Positions 7,910-20,558 of a DNA stretch of 41,289 nucleotides are shown here, one piece after another (the stretch's first letter is position 1; the number at the start of each line of letters is the position of its first letter). The stretch comes from Planctomycetaceae bacterium (GTDB lineage: Bacteria; Planctomycetota; Planctomycetia; Planctomycetales; Planctomycetaceae). The notes beneath the pieces were generated by a model. That model searched no databases. It saw only the letters and a list, made by a program, of their open reading frames with translations, and was not told the DNA's origin. Both the position numbers and the translations under genes were made by a program. The DNA is taken from the NCBI GenBank assembly GCA_900299185.1, contig OMIV01000174.1:1-41289 (forward strand). The letters are read 5' to 3'.

Positions 7910-9070
7910 ATGCCGCCGTTGATCTTGGTTGGAGCCAGTGTTCGTAGTGCTGCTGACTCGGCACGTCGAGCCGGTTTTCAACCGTATTGCGTCGATCAGT
8001 TTGCGGACGAAGACTTGCTGACGAATGCGGTCGTCATGCCCTGCTGTCAGTTTCCCGAAGGGCTTGCTGACTCTGTGACGGCGGCTCCCGATGCTTCGTG
8101 GATGTATTGCGGGGGTTTAGAGAATCGAGCTGAACTCGTTGAACAACTTTCCGGGATTCGTCGGTTGTTGGGGAATGGGGCTAACTCTCTGAAACTTGTA
8201 CGCGACCCGTGGTGGGTCTTCGATCTATTGCAGTCAAACGGTCGTCCGGTGTTGCGGGTTCGCTCGACGGAGCAATTGCTGAATGACTCACCGTCGTCGG
8301 CGTCTCGGTGGATCAAGAAACCATTCGCGAGTGCCGGGGGGCGAGGCATCGAGATTGTGCTTCCGAGTGCAGTCCTGCCGTGTAACTCGGATTGCTTCTA
8401 TCAGGAGTTCGCTGAGGGCACTCCGATCTCAGGCGTATTCGTCGCGGACGGCAAGAAGTGCATCTGTTGTGGACTAAGCCGCCAGCTCATTGGGGAGCCG
8501 TCTGCTGGTGCTCCACCGTTTGGCTACTCGGGTTCGATCGGTCCGCTTGATTCGACGGATCTACCAGCGACGTGCTTCGAACAAGTTGCAGCTTTGGGGG
8601 AGCTCATAGCCAGTGCGGCTCAACTTCGGGGGCTGTTCGGCATTGATTTCATTTGGGATGACGAGCGCCAAATTGCGTGGCTAATCGAGATCAATCCGCG
8701 CTATACGGCGTCCGTCGAGGTATTCGAATTGGCCACGGGAGACACTCTGCTCGGTCGCCATTGCAGAGCCGCTGGTGATTCCGAACGAACAAACGAAGAC
8801 TGGGCTTTTCCCGTTAAGCCGGCTCGGGAGCGAATCGGCAAGTTCGTGCTCTACGCTCAACGAGACACCGTTGTTCCTGATCTACGGTTATGGAATGCGC
8901 CAGCTTACTCGGCTTGGGTAGCCGACATTCCCAAGCCTGGCAGCAAGATTCCCGAGGGCGCTCCCATTTGCACGATTCTTTGTCGTGGTCAGTCTATCGA
9001 GTCGTGCTACCAGCGCTTGTTGGCGGCTTGCCAGATCATGCGCGACGAGATCGACAAGTCCTCGTCGTAG
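7910..9070 (+). CDS. ATP-grasp superfamily ligase
   Basis: The product has 386 residues from ATG 7910; a TTG at 7883 extends the frame but adds nothing family-like. An N-terminal nucleotide-fold segment (LILVGASVRSAADSARRAG) precedes the ATP-grasp fold: RWIKKPFASAGGRGIEIV (ATP-binding Lys at about 136-137), YQEFAEGTPISGVFV, and LFGIDFIWDD followed by WLIEINPRYTASVEVFE, whose E-x-N-P-R supplies the Mg2+/ATP ligands. The C-terminal part is a separate domain. ATP-grasp enzymes join a carboxylate to an amine or thiol. Similar proteins occur in H4MPT-linked C1 gene sets of planctomycetes and methylotrophs (orfY type), but no other C1 gene is in this window, so that assignment is only a possibility. 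Confidence 0.75.
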   Translation: MPPLILVGASVRSAADSARRAGFQPYCVDQFADEDLLTNAVVMPCCQFPEGLADSVTAAPDASWMYCGGLENRAELVEQLSGIRRLLGNGANSLKLVRDPWWVFDLLQSNGRPVLRVRSTEQLLNDSPSSASRWIKKPFASAGGRGIEIVLPSAVLPCNSDCFYQEFAEGTPISGVFVADGKKCICCGLSRQLIGEPSAGAPPFGYSGSIGPLDSTDLPATCFEQVAALGELIASAAQLRGLFGIDFIWDDERQIAWLIEINPRYTASVEVFELATGDTLLGRHCRAAGDSERTNEDWAFPVKPARERIGKFVLYAQRDTVVPDLRLWNAPAYSAWVADIPKPGSKIPEGAPICTILCRGQSIESCYQRLLAACQIMRDEIDKSSS

Positions 9071-9141
9071 CTGACTTCGCCGACGTTTTCACAATGTGTA
9101 TTCCGTCTTCCAGATAGATCACCGCAGATGAAGGAGTGCCT

Positions 9142-10023
9142 GTGCCCGCTCGTCAGCTACCGATGGTGGAGACTGATTTGCAAAGCTCGTTGGCCGAGCG
9201 ATGGGCCATTGCTGCGGACTCGACTGACCGCCGCGACTGGCTCCGAAAGGCACCGGTTTGCTCGTTGCTGAAGCGGCATCAGATCGTACATTTGGGAGTC
9301 GCGCATATGCCGCCTCCGTTTGAGATCGTGCGCACCAATCTCGGCGGCAGTTACTTCTTGGCATGCCTGGCAGGCGAAGGCCGAGTCCTTGTTGATGGTC
9401 GATGGCAGCGAGTACGTCCCGGCCAAGCGTTTCTGTTGCCACCGGGGACGAGGCAGGCTTTTCGCAGCGCGTCGGACAAGCGGTGGGACTATTGCTGGGT
9501 TCGTTTTCGAGAAGAGCCGGGGCAACGACCATTCGCGACAGGCAGCGTCCCCGTGTTGGCGAAGTTCAGAGGCGAGCCGTTGTGCCATGCGATGCTTGGT
9601 CTCCATGAGGAACTGACTCATGCGGCAGTGCCCAAGCTGATTGATCACTGGCTGCAACTGGTGCTTGGGTATGTGTGGCAATTCTCCGAACCTCAACGAG
9701 TCGATGAACGCATCTGGCAATTATGGGCTGAGGTTGAATCTCGACTCAGCGACCCTTGGAGCAGCCGCGACTTAGCGAAGTTGATTCATCTCAGTGAGAA
9801 GCAATTGGAGCGGCTGTGTCGTCAAGAGCTCGGTCGGACTCCTCGCCAGCAACTGATATGGTTGAGGATGCGTCGCGCGGCGGAGTTGTTGTGTTCGACT
9901 GACATGAAGGTCGAGACGATCGCGCATCAGGTTGGCTATCAGAACCCGTTTGTGTTCTCGACGACGTTCAAGAATTGCATGGGTTGGCCGCCTTCCGAAT
10001 ACCCCGGTCGGGGAACACATTGA
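9142..10023 (+). CDS. AraC family transcriptional regulator
   Basis: The product has 293 residues. The N-terminal cupin-like sensing half includes GGSYFLACLAGEGRVLVDGR and the block GQAFLLPPGTRQAFRS. The C-terminal AraC DNA-binding half (about 190-290) has a double helix-turn-helix: DLAKLIHLSEKQLERLCRQE, then the family signature region VETIAHQVGYQNPFVFSTTF ending in GWPPSEYP. AAGGAG at 9131-9136 sits 5 nt before GTG 9142, which decides the start; a GTG at 9136 overlaps that site and is less likely. The hydrolase gene at 10110 is 86 nt downstream on the same strand and is a candidate target. Confidence 0.88.
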   Translation: MPARQLPMVETDLQSSLAERWAIAADSTDRRDWLRKAPVCSLLKRHQIVHLGVAHMPPPFEIVRTNLGGSYFLACLAGEGRVLVDGRWQRVRPGQAFLLPPGTRQAFRSASDKRWDYCWVRFREEPGQRPFATGSVPVLAKFRGEPLCHAMLGLHEELTHAAVPKLIDHWLQLVLGYVWQFSEPQRVDERIWQLWAEVESRLSDPWSSRDLAKLIHLSEKQLERLCRQELGRTPRQQLIWLRMRRAAELLCSTDMKVETIAHQVGYQNPFVFSTTFKNCMGWPPSEYPGRGTH

Positions 10024-10109
10024 GAGATCACGTCTCGCACTTGGTCGTGCGATGACGTTCTCGCGAGACACTAAGGCTGACGACTTCTTTCACTTCAGGA
10101 GATTGTTTC

Positions 10110-11333
10110 ATGGTTCTGCGACGGCGTGCGTTCATGGCGGTTTCAGTCGGGATGTTGGCAGGGGCACTGTTAGGAATTGGGGCTGTTGGTGCCGCGGAAT
10201 TTGATGCGGCGAAGTTGGCTCAGATTGGTCCGGCGATGCAGAAGTTCGTCGATGCCAAAGAAGTAGCTGGCGCGGTGACGATTGTCGGTTCGAGCAAGGG
10301 TATTGCCGACATTCAAACGGTCGGCTGGTCGAAGGTTGCGGGGCAGGAGCCCATGCGCAAGGAAACGATGTTTCGCATCGCGTCGATGACCAAGCCCATC
10401 ACTGCGATGGGAGTTATGTTGCTGCAAGAGGACGGCAAGCTGAGTGTGGAAGATCCCGTTGAGAAGCATCTGCCGGAATTCAAAGGTCAGATGATGGTGG
10501 CCGAACGCAAGGACGGCACTGTTACTCTGAAGAAGCCTGCGCGAGTCATCACGATTCGAGATTTGATGACTCACACATCGGGGTTGCCTGGCGGTTTTCC
10601 GATCGGCCTGGCGGACCTTTACAACCGCCGTCATCTCACGCTCGCGGAGGCCGTGTTGGTGAGTTCTCAACAGCCACTCGATTTCGAGCCGGGTTCCAAA
10701 TGGGCTTACTGCAACGCGGGCATCGACACGCTCGGACGAATTATCGAAGTGTGTTCGGGCAAGTCCTACGAATCGTTCATGATCGAACGAATCTTTTCGC
10801 CACTGGGTATGAACGACACACGCTGCTTCACCAGTCCCGAGCAAGCGGCACGCGTCGCTGGACTCTATGAGAAGAAGGGTGATGAACTGGTTGAAGTTGC
10901 CAAGCCGTTGGTGGGGTCTGCTCAAAGCGCGAAGCATCCCATTCCGGCTGGTGGGTTGCTGTCAACGGGGCCGGATCTGGCCAAGCTCTACACAGCGTTG
11001 CTCAATCATGGCGAGCTGGGTGGTCACCGAGTGATTTCAGCTCCAAGCCTGAAGACCATGACGTCGGTGCAGACCGGTGATTTGAAGACGGGCTTTGTGG
11101 ATGGCATGGGGTTCGGCTTCGGTTTCGCCGTTGTGCGAGAACCGAAAGGCGCGACCGAGATGGTGTCAACTGGCACCTACGGGCATGGGGGAGCGTTTGG
11201 AACTCAAGGCTGGATCGACCCGCAGCAGGACGTCTTCGTCATCCTGCTGATTCAGCGAGCAGGAACTCCCGGCGGAGATGGGTCCGAGTTGCGAAAGACT
11301 CTGCAAGCCATCGCCTTCGGGGCGAAGAAGTAG
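10110..11333 (+). CDS. Secreted serine hydrolase of the beta-lactamase (class C/esterase) family
   Basis: The product has 407 residues. It starts with a basic stretch (LRRRAF) and a hydrophobic signal peptide ending near AVGAAEF (about 29-30), so it should be exported. The beta-lactamase/DD-peptidase fold motifs are present: the S-x-x-K nucleophile in FRIASMTKPITAM (S92, K95), Y-x-N as YCN (Y200, N202), a LMTHTSGLPGG block, and a GHGG segment in the place of the K-T-G box near the C-terminus. This pattern fits class C-like esterases and peptidases more broadly than true beta-lactamases. An AraC regulator is directly upstream. Confidence 0.88.
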   Translation: MVLRRRAFMAVSVGMLAGALLGIGAVGAAEFDAAKLAQIGPAMQKFVDAKEVAGAVTIVGSSKGIADIQTVGWSKVAGQEPMRKETMFRIASMTKPITAMGVMLLQEDGKLSVEDPVEKHLPEFKGQMMVAERKDGTVTLKKPARVITIRDLMTHTSGLPGGFPIGLADLYNRRHLTLAEAVLVSSQQPLDFEPGSKWAYCNAGIDTLGRIIEVCSGKSYESFMIERIFSPLGMNDTRCFTSPEQAARVAGLYEKKGDELVEVAKPLVGSAQSAKHPIPAGGLLSTGPDLAKLYTALLNHGELGGHRVISAPSLKTMTSVQTGDLKTGFVDGMGFGFGFAVVREPKGATEMVSTGTYGHGGAFGTQGWIDPQQDVFVILLIQRAGTPGGDGSELRKTLQAIAFGAKK

Positions 11334-11898
11334 GACTGCGAAATCCACTTGGGACTCGTTTCCTAAGTGTTCCTCATCTCGTCTTTGTCTTCGTCTCTGT
11401 GCCCTCTGTTTGCTCCTGTTCAAAGTCTCGATGAAGACGATTGGAACAGAAGGAAACAGAGGGCACGGAGAAGACGACAGGCGGAGAATGGCTGGAACAC
11501 TCCGGCTCGCATGCAAGGCCGTTTTGATCGCTCAAAGCCGCTGATCATCATCGAGATCAATGCGTGCTCGTTATGTTTTCAGTCAGGAGTCGCGATGAGG
11601 AGCAGTCAGTTCTCAGCGGAGCAAGCTCTTAACTCGTTCCAACGAAGCATCGCATCACTTCATTCGTCGTTGTCAGCACGACTTCATGGAGTCTTCAGAC
11701 TGAACTTGCCTGATGCGAACTGTTGTGGTTGCAGGTGTATCTCGATGAAACCAGAATCACGCGCCCTTTGACCTTCCGAGCCGTTGCCGCCAACCATTCG
11801 ACGTTGCGTATCGAGTCTCGATCTCTCGCCCTGAATTTCTCCTCCACTGACGACGACCTAGCCTTGGTCGGCTCAGTATTAGAACTCGCGGTTTCATC
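11334..11898 (+). other. Intergenic region holding one palindromic repeat
   Basis: These 565 nt lie between two same-strand genes. Apart from the palindrome at 11381-11482 and a scrap of the 800-993 repeat near 11491-11509, I see no gene or RNA here. Open frames in the stretch have no ribosome site and no protein-like composition. Confidence 0.5.
11381..11482. repeat. Imperfect palindromic intergenic repeat
   Basis: The left arm (11381-11423) contains ctctgtgccctctgttt and cctgttcaa. The right arm (11441-11482) contains the complement, ttggaacagaaggaaacaga followed by gggcacggag. The central block, 11400-11411, pairs perfectly with 11454-11465. The element belongs to the dispersed hairpin type also seen at 571-683, but with a different sequence. 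There is no T-tract on either side. Confidence 0.75.
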
Positions 11899-12969
11899 AT
11901 GCTGTTGATCGTAATTCGAATTCTCTACGCCTTCGTGTGCGCTGGAGCTATCGCTGCTTACGTCAACTCTGAAGCTCCACTGCCGGCGTTTGTTGAGGCT
12001 CATCGAGCACTCACCATGCTCATCCTTTTGCCGGCCACTCAGATCATCACGGTCATCGACATCCTCATTCGCAAGAAGCGGGTCGAGGTCATTTCGTCGA
12101 TCTATTTTGGTCTGCTGATCGGCGTGCTGTTGTCTTACTTGTTGATGCTGGCGCTTGGTCCGGTCTTGTTCCGCATGGGGCTGCAAGAGTGGTCGGGCAT
12201 CATCAATTTGTTGTGCCCGGCAGTGTTGGCTTACTTCAGCATCTCGTGGCTGTTGCAGACGAAGGACGACTTTCGATTCGTCATTCCCTATGTCGAATTC
12301 GCTCGTGATCTCAAAGGCGGACGACCGCTCATTCTCGATAGCAGCGCGTTGATCGATGGTCGGATTGCCGATGTGGTTGAGACCAAGATCATCGATGCCA
12401 AGTTGATCGTGCCATCGTTCGTGTTGAAGGAAGTGCAAGACATTGCCGACAGCTCGGACAAGGGCCGACGCACTCGTGGCCGTCGAGGCTTAGATGTCCT
12501 CGCGCGGCTCCGTTCGATTGGTCATACCGAAGTCGAACTGCTGGAAGTCGATGATCGCGATGTGAAGGGCAAGACGGTCGATCAACGCTTGGTTCTCTTG
12601 GCGAAAGATCAGGGCGGCTTGATCGTCACCAGCGATTTCAATCTCAACAAAGTCGCGGCGGTGCAGGGCGTTGATGTCATCAACCTCAATGATGTGGCTG
12701 CGGCCTTGCGACCTCGGTTTCTGAATGGCGATTCACTGCGAGTCAAAGTCATGCGAGAAGGCGAAGGAGCGGGACAGGGCGTGGGCTTCTTGGATGATGG
12801 CACGATGGTTGTCATCGAGTTTGCGTCGAGCATGGTTGGGCAGGAAGTCGACGCGACTGTGACGAGCGTTCTGCAAAGCAGCGCCGGTCGCATGATCTTT
12901 GCCCGACCGGCAGGCATGGAAAACACGGCCTTGCCAAGTGCTCCAGATAAGGGCCGCCCGCGTCATTAA
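11899..12969 (+). CDS. PIN-TRAM domain membrane protein (YacL type)
   Basis: The product has 356 residues. The first 120 hold four predicted membrane helices (about 2-22, 37-54, 64-86, 100-119). A PIN nuclease domain follows: LILDSSALIDGRIADV (first catalytic Asp, D147), FVLKEVQDIADSSD, then DQRLVLLA and GGLIVTSDFNLNKVA with the later acidic residues. A C-terminal TRAM domain (about 275-335) includes GVGFLDDGTMVVIE. The order TM4-PIN-TRAM is that of YacL-type proteins. An RNA or DNA substrate is inferred from the domains and is not shown. The stop codon shares a TTAA with that of the convergent gene. Confidence 0.87.
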   Translation: MLLIVIRILYAFVCAGAIAAYVNSEAPLPAFVEAHRALTMLILLPATQIITVIDILIRKKRVEVISSIYFGLLIGVLLSYLLMLALGPVLFRMGLQEWSGIINLLCPAVLAYFSISWLLQTKDDFRFVIPYVEFARDLKGGRPLILDSSALIDGRIADVVETKIIDAKLIVPSFVLKEVQDIADSSDKGRRTRGRRGLDVLARLRSIGHTEVELLEVDDRDVKGKTVDQRLVLLAKDQGGLIVTSDFNLNKVAAVQGVDVINLNDVAAALRPRFLNGDSLRVKVMREGEGAGQGVGFLDDGTMVVIEFASSMVGQEVDATVTSVLQSSAGRMIFARPAGMENTALPSAPDKGRPRH

Positions 12970-14798
12970 GAGCTGGCCATCGCCTTCTGCAGCAAGGCGC
13001 GGATGTTGTCGGCTGGGTACAGCCAGCTTGAGAACTCGCGGCTCAGAATGATCTTGTTCGCGGCGACTTCTTGTTCGGCCCGAGCGATCTCCGTCTGTAA
13101 CCGAGCTTGCCGAGCGCGCGTGCTGTTAGCGAGTTCGCGAGTCAGCTCTCGCAGTCGCCGATAGCGACAGTAGCCGGAATCATCGTTCGGTTTGGGAGGC
13201 ACGGCGGCGATTCGCCCTGCATCGCTTTCCAACTGCTCGCGCACGAGGACTTCTCGCTCAGCAACCAGTGCTGCAACCGTGCTAGCAACAGGCACGTCGA
13301 GATGGCGTGAGGCATTCTGTTGAGCGTCGCGCAGTTCCTGCTTGAGTTGGCGGACGTCAGCAATGGTCGACTCGAAGGCCGGAGCAAATGGCAGGAGTGC
13401 CGTTGCGGACAACGTTACGAAAGCCGGTGCTGTGACCTGGAAGAATCGTGTCATCAGGCGGTCGGCGATTTCGTCGTACTTCGCACCGCCAATGCCATGC
13501 ACAAAGACGTCGCACAGGCAGAGCCGCGCGAAGCAGGTTGTCGTCAGTGCGCGAGATCTTACACGCCAGCCACGTTCGCTCAGGCTCTTCAATTGAGCGA
13601 GTCCGACCTCAGTCCGACTTGCATCGAACTCCAACAAGACGCGGTCAGAACTGGGAGCATCAGCGACAGACATGTTGCCCGCCTGCTCGCGGACGAACAC
13701 ACGACTGCGTGCCGATGAGCCAGCTTTCCAGATCCAAAGTGGCACCTCGATCCAATCGGCGACTCGCTGCAAATCGGGCATGGGATGCGACGCGTTGCGA
13801 ATGCGATTGATGCGGCGGTATTCGGCCACTGTTTCGTTGTAGGTCCGACACAGCCGCTCGGCGTTGCGCATCAGGTGCAAAGCAAAGCGTCGAAAACTCG
13901 TCGACTCACATAGACGACTCATGCGAAGTTCGAGATTGCCGACGCCCCATTCTCGTTCCACGCGTGCTCTGGCGGCTGTGAGGCAAGCGGCGAGATTGGA
14001 ATCCGTATGCAAGCAACGCACGACATGCGGCCAAACGTCGCTGAGCAATGGTTTGAGTCCCCAGGGCGAGACGGTCTTCGCAACGCGCTCAGCAAACGAG
14101 TCAAAGAGAGACCGGTCAACGAGGCTGGCTTCTTCCCACGGTTGGACCGGGCGCGAGACATCGAAGGCAACACTCTCGACGGACAACGATTCGCGCGAGC
14201 CTATTGGGATTCGAATGGCAGTGTCGTTCAGAGTGTCGTTGTCGACAACGAGATTGAGCCCGATGGCACTGTGCTGTTTCGCAATCGCACCGACACTCAA
14301 GTGCTTGATCCACACTCCGGGATGAAACATCTCTGGCTGATGTCCGGTGGCGATGAGCAAGCTGTTCGAGCCCACCATCGACGACGCGGGTGGCACGCCC
14401 TGACCATCGGGAAGGGCGTGGCGCGCGGCTGGGGTTGCTATCGACTCTGAAGCCACGCCCTTCGCTGCGCTCTGGGCGTGCCACCCGGTTGCAGCGAGCA
14501 GGCTCGATGTCTCCTGCTGCGCGAGGGCGAGCAGCTCCGTTCTCGCTTGCTGTCGGAATTCTGACAGCGGCTGATTGAGCACCGTGGCAGCGGAGGCGGC
14601 CAACAACTTCGAGTTGCTGCGGGCGAGGTCGATGACCTCAGAGAGTGCAGGCCGAGCCAACAAGGCACCGTCTTCGCGCGGCACTCGCAGATGAGTGCGC
14701 TGCCATGCAGGCTCGACGATGGAAGTGAGTGTTGGCACGGTGAGGCAGGTGCAAATTAGGACTGACCCGAAAAGGATTTGAGAAATCTCGGTGACCAA
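12966..14798 (-). CDS. BshC-like protein (putative cysteine-adding enzyme) with in-frame palindrome insert
   Basis: The product has up to 610 residues. The motif SLLIATGHQPEMFHPGVWIK and the following GLNLVVDNDTLNDTAIRIPI match the Rossmann-like core of BshC, which adds cysteine to GlcN-malate in bacillithiol synthesis; a C-terminal coiled-coil region with repeated Glu, Arg and Gln also fits. Just before the core, about 35 residues (around GWHAQSAAKGVASE and ALPDGQGVPPAS) are encoded by a palindromic repeat at 14388-14486 that keeps the frame. No bshA or bshB is nearby, so a bacillithiol role is unproven. The start is uncertain: ATG 14798 or GTG 14738, neither with a Shine-Dalgarno. It ends convergently against the PIN-TRAM gene. 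Confidence 0.7.
   Translation of the reverse strand: MVTEISQILFGSVLICTCLTVPTLTSIVEPAWQRTHLRVPREDGALLARPALSEVIDLARSNSKLLAASAATVLNQPLSEFRQQARTELLALAQQETSSLLAATGWHAQSAAKGVASESIATPAARHALPDGQGVPPASSMVGSNSLLIATGHQPEMFHPGVWIKHLSVGAIAKQHSAIGLNLVVDNDTLNDTAIRIPIGSRESLSVESVAFDVSRPVQPWEEASLVDRSLFDSFAERVAKTVSPWGLKPLLSDVWPHVVRCLHTDSNLAACLTAARARVEREWGVGNLELRMSRLCESTSFRRFALHLMRNAERLCRTYNETVAEYRRINRIRNASHPMPDLQRVADWIEVPLWIWKAGSSARSRVFVREQAGNMSVADAPSSDRVLLEFDASRTEVGLAQLKSLSERGWRVRSRALTTTCFARLCLCDVFVHGIGGAKYDEIADRLMTRFFQVTAPAFVTLSATALLPFAPAFESTIADVRQLKQELRDAQQNASRHLDVPVASTVAALVAEREVLVREQLESDAGRIAAVPPKPNDDSGYCRYRRLRELTRELANSTRARQARLQTEIARAEQEVAANKIILSREFSSWLYPADNIRALLQKAMASS
14388..14486. repeat. Palindromic repeat inside the BshC-like coding sequence
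   Basis: The left arm is 14388-14422 and the right arm 14452-14486, with a 29-nt loop. The outer 13 bp (gggtggcacgccc) and inner 12 bp (gaagggcgtggc) pair perfectly; a 10-nt bulge lies between them. All pairs keep the same coordinate sum (28874), so the arms have no indels. The reading frame stays open through it. Confidence 0.85.
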
Positions 14799-14924
14799 CT
14801 TGGCTCGCCGAATTCGTCAGAGTTCACATGCCTTGGTCGGAGTGTCTATCGTCGGGCCGCTTCTGTTACGGCGTTGTCACAATCGGAGGCGGGCAACAAC
14901 CAATTTGTTGCTCGATGGCAGTTG

Positions 14925-14964
14925 CCCCTCACCCCTAACCCCTCTCCCCAAAGGGGCGAGGGGA
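14925..14964 (+). repeat. C-rich dispersed repeat, also present twice in uvrA
   Basis: This is a 40-nt unit starting cccctcacccctaacccctc and ending ggggcgagggga. Nearly the same unit occurs at 41181-41220 (+) and, in reverse, at 41112-41151 inside uvrA. The second half is itself a short hairpin (ccctctcccc with ggggcgaggg). It lies between the starts/ends of the BshC-like and ftsH genes and contains no coding sequence. Confidence 0.8.
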
Positions 14965-15014
14965 AATAAGACGTGCGCCGACAGCAGTCCTCTCCGTGGC
15001 TCATCGCAAAGCTG

Positions 15015-16976
15015 CTATGGAGTCGGCGTTGCAGAGCCCTCGACCTTTGGCTGTTCATCTTTTGCTAAATCCGCATCTCGAACTGGCGGGCCGAGCATGG
15101 CCACGAGGTCTTCGTAGTCCAACGACTCCTTCTCCAACAGAGCTTCCGAGACGTTCTTCAATTGCTCAGCGTATTGCTTGAGTAAGTTCGTGGCTCGTTC
15201 GGAGGCTTCGTTGAGGAACCGCGTGATTTCTTGGTCGATCTGATGCGCGGTCTCTTCGCTGAACTCGCGAGTGTGCTGCATCTCTTTGCCCAAGAACGGG
15301 TGCTCTTCGCCCTGTCGCAACGCAACTGGGCCGATCAAGGGACTCATGCCCCAATGAGCCACCATGTGCCGCGCGATGCGAGTGGCTCGGCTGAGGTCAC
15401 TTTCGGCACCAGCTGAGTACTCGTCGAAGATGAGCTTTTCCGCGGCGCGACCAGCCAGAGCCATTGCGAGCTGCGCGTGCAAACGACGTTCGCCGGTATG
15501 CACTCGGTCTTCATCCGGTTGGAACTGAGTGACGCCCAACGCCATGCCGCGCGGAATGATGGTGACCTTGTGAACTTTGTCGGTCTCGGGCTGATACCAA
15601 CCAGCGAGCGCGTGACCGGCTTCGTGATAGGCAGTCATGCGACGCTCTTTCGCACTCATGATCTCTTCACGCTTCGGCCCCATCGTCACTCGATCGCGAG
15701 CAACTTCGAAGTCGTCGCGAACGACTGCGTTGCGATTGGCTCGCACAGCGTTCAACGCGGCTTCGTTGACTAGGTTCTTAAGCTCGGCACCCGAGAAACC
15801 CGTCAGCGTTCCAGCGAGGTCACCGAGGTCGACGTCGTCGGCCAAGGGCACTTTGCGAGTATGCACTTTGAGGATCTGGGCTCGGCCTTCGCGCGTCGGT
15901 CGATCGATTGTCACATGGCGATCAAAGCGACCGGGACGCAGCAACGCGGGGTCAAGCACGTCGGGACGATTCGTCGCCGCGAGCACAATGACGGAAGCTG
16001 TCTGCTCGAAGCCGTCCATCTCGCTGAGGATCTGATTGAGAGTTTGTTCGCGCTCGTCATGCCCACCGCCAAGTCCGGCTCCGCGATGACGACCGACGGC
16101 ATCGATTTCGTCGATGAAGATGATGCACGGCGAGTTGTCTTTGGCGATCGAGAACAAGTCGCGCACGCGGCTGGCACCGACGCCAACAAACATCTGAATG
16201 AACTCGGAACCATTGATCGAATAGAAGGGCACGCCGGCTTCGCCAGCCGTCGCTCGCGCCAGCAACGTTTTGCCTGTACCTGGAGGACCGACGAGCAAGA
16301 CTCCCTTGGGAATCTGAGCACCGAGGCGCTGGAACTTGGCGGGGTTCTTGAGGAACTCGACAACTTCCATCAGCTCGGACTTGGCTTGCTCCATCGCTGC
16401 GACTTCTTTGAAGGTCGTGCGTTGATCCGAAGCTTGAAAGCGTTTGGCTGGGCTGCGAGCAAAGCCGCCCAAGAAGCCAGACCCCATCGGATCTTGAGAC
16501 CGTCGCAGCATGATGATCAGGAAGATCACCAAGATTGCTGGGCCAACGAGCCACAGCATGACCTGCATGCCGGTGCCGAGTTGATCCTTATTCACGACGA
16601 CATTGACACCGTTCTTGGAGAGCTTGTCCCAGAACTGGCGGTCGTCATGAATCGTCTTGGGAGCCGTCGTGTGGAACTTGTCGGTGTACTTGGCTTGCTC
16701 TTCGCCTTCGCCAGGCTTCTTGCGCCAAGTGCCTTCAAAGTACGTGTCTGTAACTTCCAACTTCTTGACGTTGTCGAAGTCGATCTGCTGTCGGAAGAAG
16801 CTGTATTCAACGTTACCACCAGCGTTGATCGACGACGAAAAGCTCATGATCAACACGACGACCAACGCCAGTAACAGCACCAAGAGCATGCCCGGAGGCA
16901 CGAGCTTTGGCGGCTGCTCTTCGACTTTGCGTGATGGCCGTTGATCGCGATTTGGACCCTGCGAGGGCGACTCCAT
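15015..16976 (-). CDS. ftsH: ATP-dependent zinc metalloprotease FtsH
   Basis: FtsH is a membrane-bound AAA+ protease that unfolds and degrades membrane and short-lived cytosolic proteins. The product has 653 residues. Membrane helix 1 (about 29-49, [14 protein letters not shown]) and helix 2 (about 138-157) flank a small periplasmic domain. The AAA domain has Walker A GPPGTGKT (230-237), the [13 protein letters not shown] pore region, Walker [10 protein letters not shown], and the second region of homology with [20 protein letters not shown]. The protease has HEAGH (451-455) and the later [17 protein letters not shown] 16976 is chosen because the further upstream frame to 17198 is not protein-like. 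The gene stands alone. Confidence 0.97.
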   Translation of the reverse strand: MESPSQGPNRDQRPSRKVEEQPPKLVPPGMLLVLLLALVVVLIMSFSSSINAGGNVEYSFFRQQIDFDNVKKLEVTDTYFEGTWRKKPGEGEEQAKYTDKFHTTAPKTIHDDRQFWDKLSKNGVNVVVNKDQLGTGMQVMLWLVGPAILVIFLIIMLRRSQDPMGSGFLGGFARSPAKRFQASDQRTTFKEVAAMEQAKSELMEVVEFLKNPAKFQRLGAQIPKGVLLVGPPGTGKTLLARATAGEAGVPFYSINGSEFIQMFVGVGASRVRDLFSIAKDNSPCIIFIDEIDAVGRHRGAGLGGGHDEREQTLNQILSEMDGFEQTASVIVLAATNRPDVLDPALLRPGRFDRHVTIDRPTREGRAQILKVHTRKVPLADDVDLGDLAGTLTGFSGAELKNLVNEAALNAVRANRNAVVRDDFEVARDRVTMGPKREEIMSAKERRMTAYHEAGHALAGWYQPETDKVHKVTIIPRGMALGVTQFQPDEDRVHTGERRLHAQLAMALAGRAAEKLIFDEYSAGAESDLSRATRIARHMVAHWGMSPLIGPVALRQGEEHPFLGKEMQHTREFSEETAHQIDQEITRFLNEASERATNLLKQYAEQLKNVSEALLEKESLDYEDLVAMLGPPVRDADLAKDEQPKVEGSATPTP

Positions 16977-17099
16977 AGTGACCCCTGACAATTTCGAAGA
17001 CGGGCTTCGAGATGAGTGGTTGTAGACAGCAGTTTCAAAAGGTCGGGCAGGATAGCGAGCGACGACTCGCAGCACTCCATCGAGTTGATCGGAATTACC

Positions 17100-17215
17100 C
17101 GCGAGGGTTGCCAATCTCAGTCGCGGAGCCCTTAGTCCTCGGTCCGTAGTCCGTAAGTGCCACTGACCACTGACTAAGGACCAATGACAACGAACCACGA
17201 ATCAAGCGTCATTCC
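17100..17215. repeat. Low-complexity short-repeat stretch upstream of ftsH
   Basis: Bases around 17130-17205 consist of short related words on both strands: ggtccgtagtccgtaag, then ccactgaccactgac and ctaaggaccaatgac. They look like a decayed dispersed repeat of simple units. The stretch lies between the 3' end of the SNF2 gene and the ftsH start region. No protein or hairpin with a T-tract is present. Confidence 0.4.
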
Positions 17216-17240
17216 TAAGAACGGCGAGCCTTGACCAGCC

Positions 17241-20558
<3,318 letters not shown>

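Noticed and set aside
10170-10937. Minus-strand 255-codon frame opposite the beta-lactamase-like gene
   Set aside because: Antisense shadow; the plus-strand protein has signal peptide and catalytic motifs, this one has none.
10110-11333. Antibiotic-resistance class C beta-lactamase (ampC)
   Set aside because: The fold is shared by many esterases and peptidases. The Y-x-N is YCN and the third box is GHGG, not KTG, so a resistance role is not supported.
11899-12969. PIN domain protein as a toxin of a toxin-antitoxin pair
   Set aside because: It has four membrane helices and a TRAM domain (YacL type) and no small antitoxin gene beside it.
15861-16874. Plus-strand 337-codon open frame opposite ftsH
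   Set aside because: It is the antisense shadow of a clear FtsH coding sequence, with no ribosome site and no recognisable domain.
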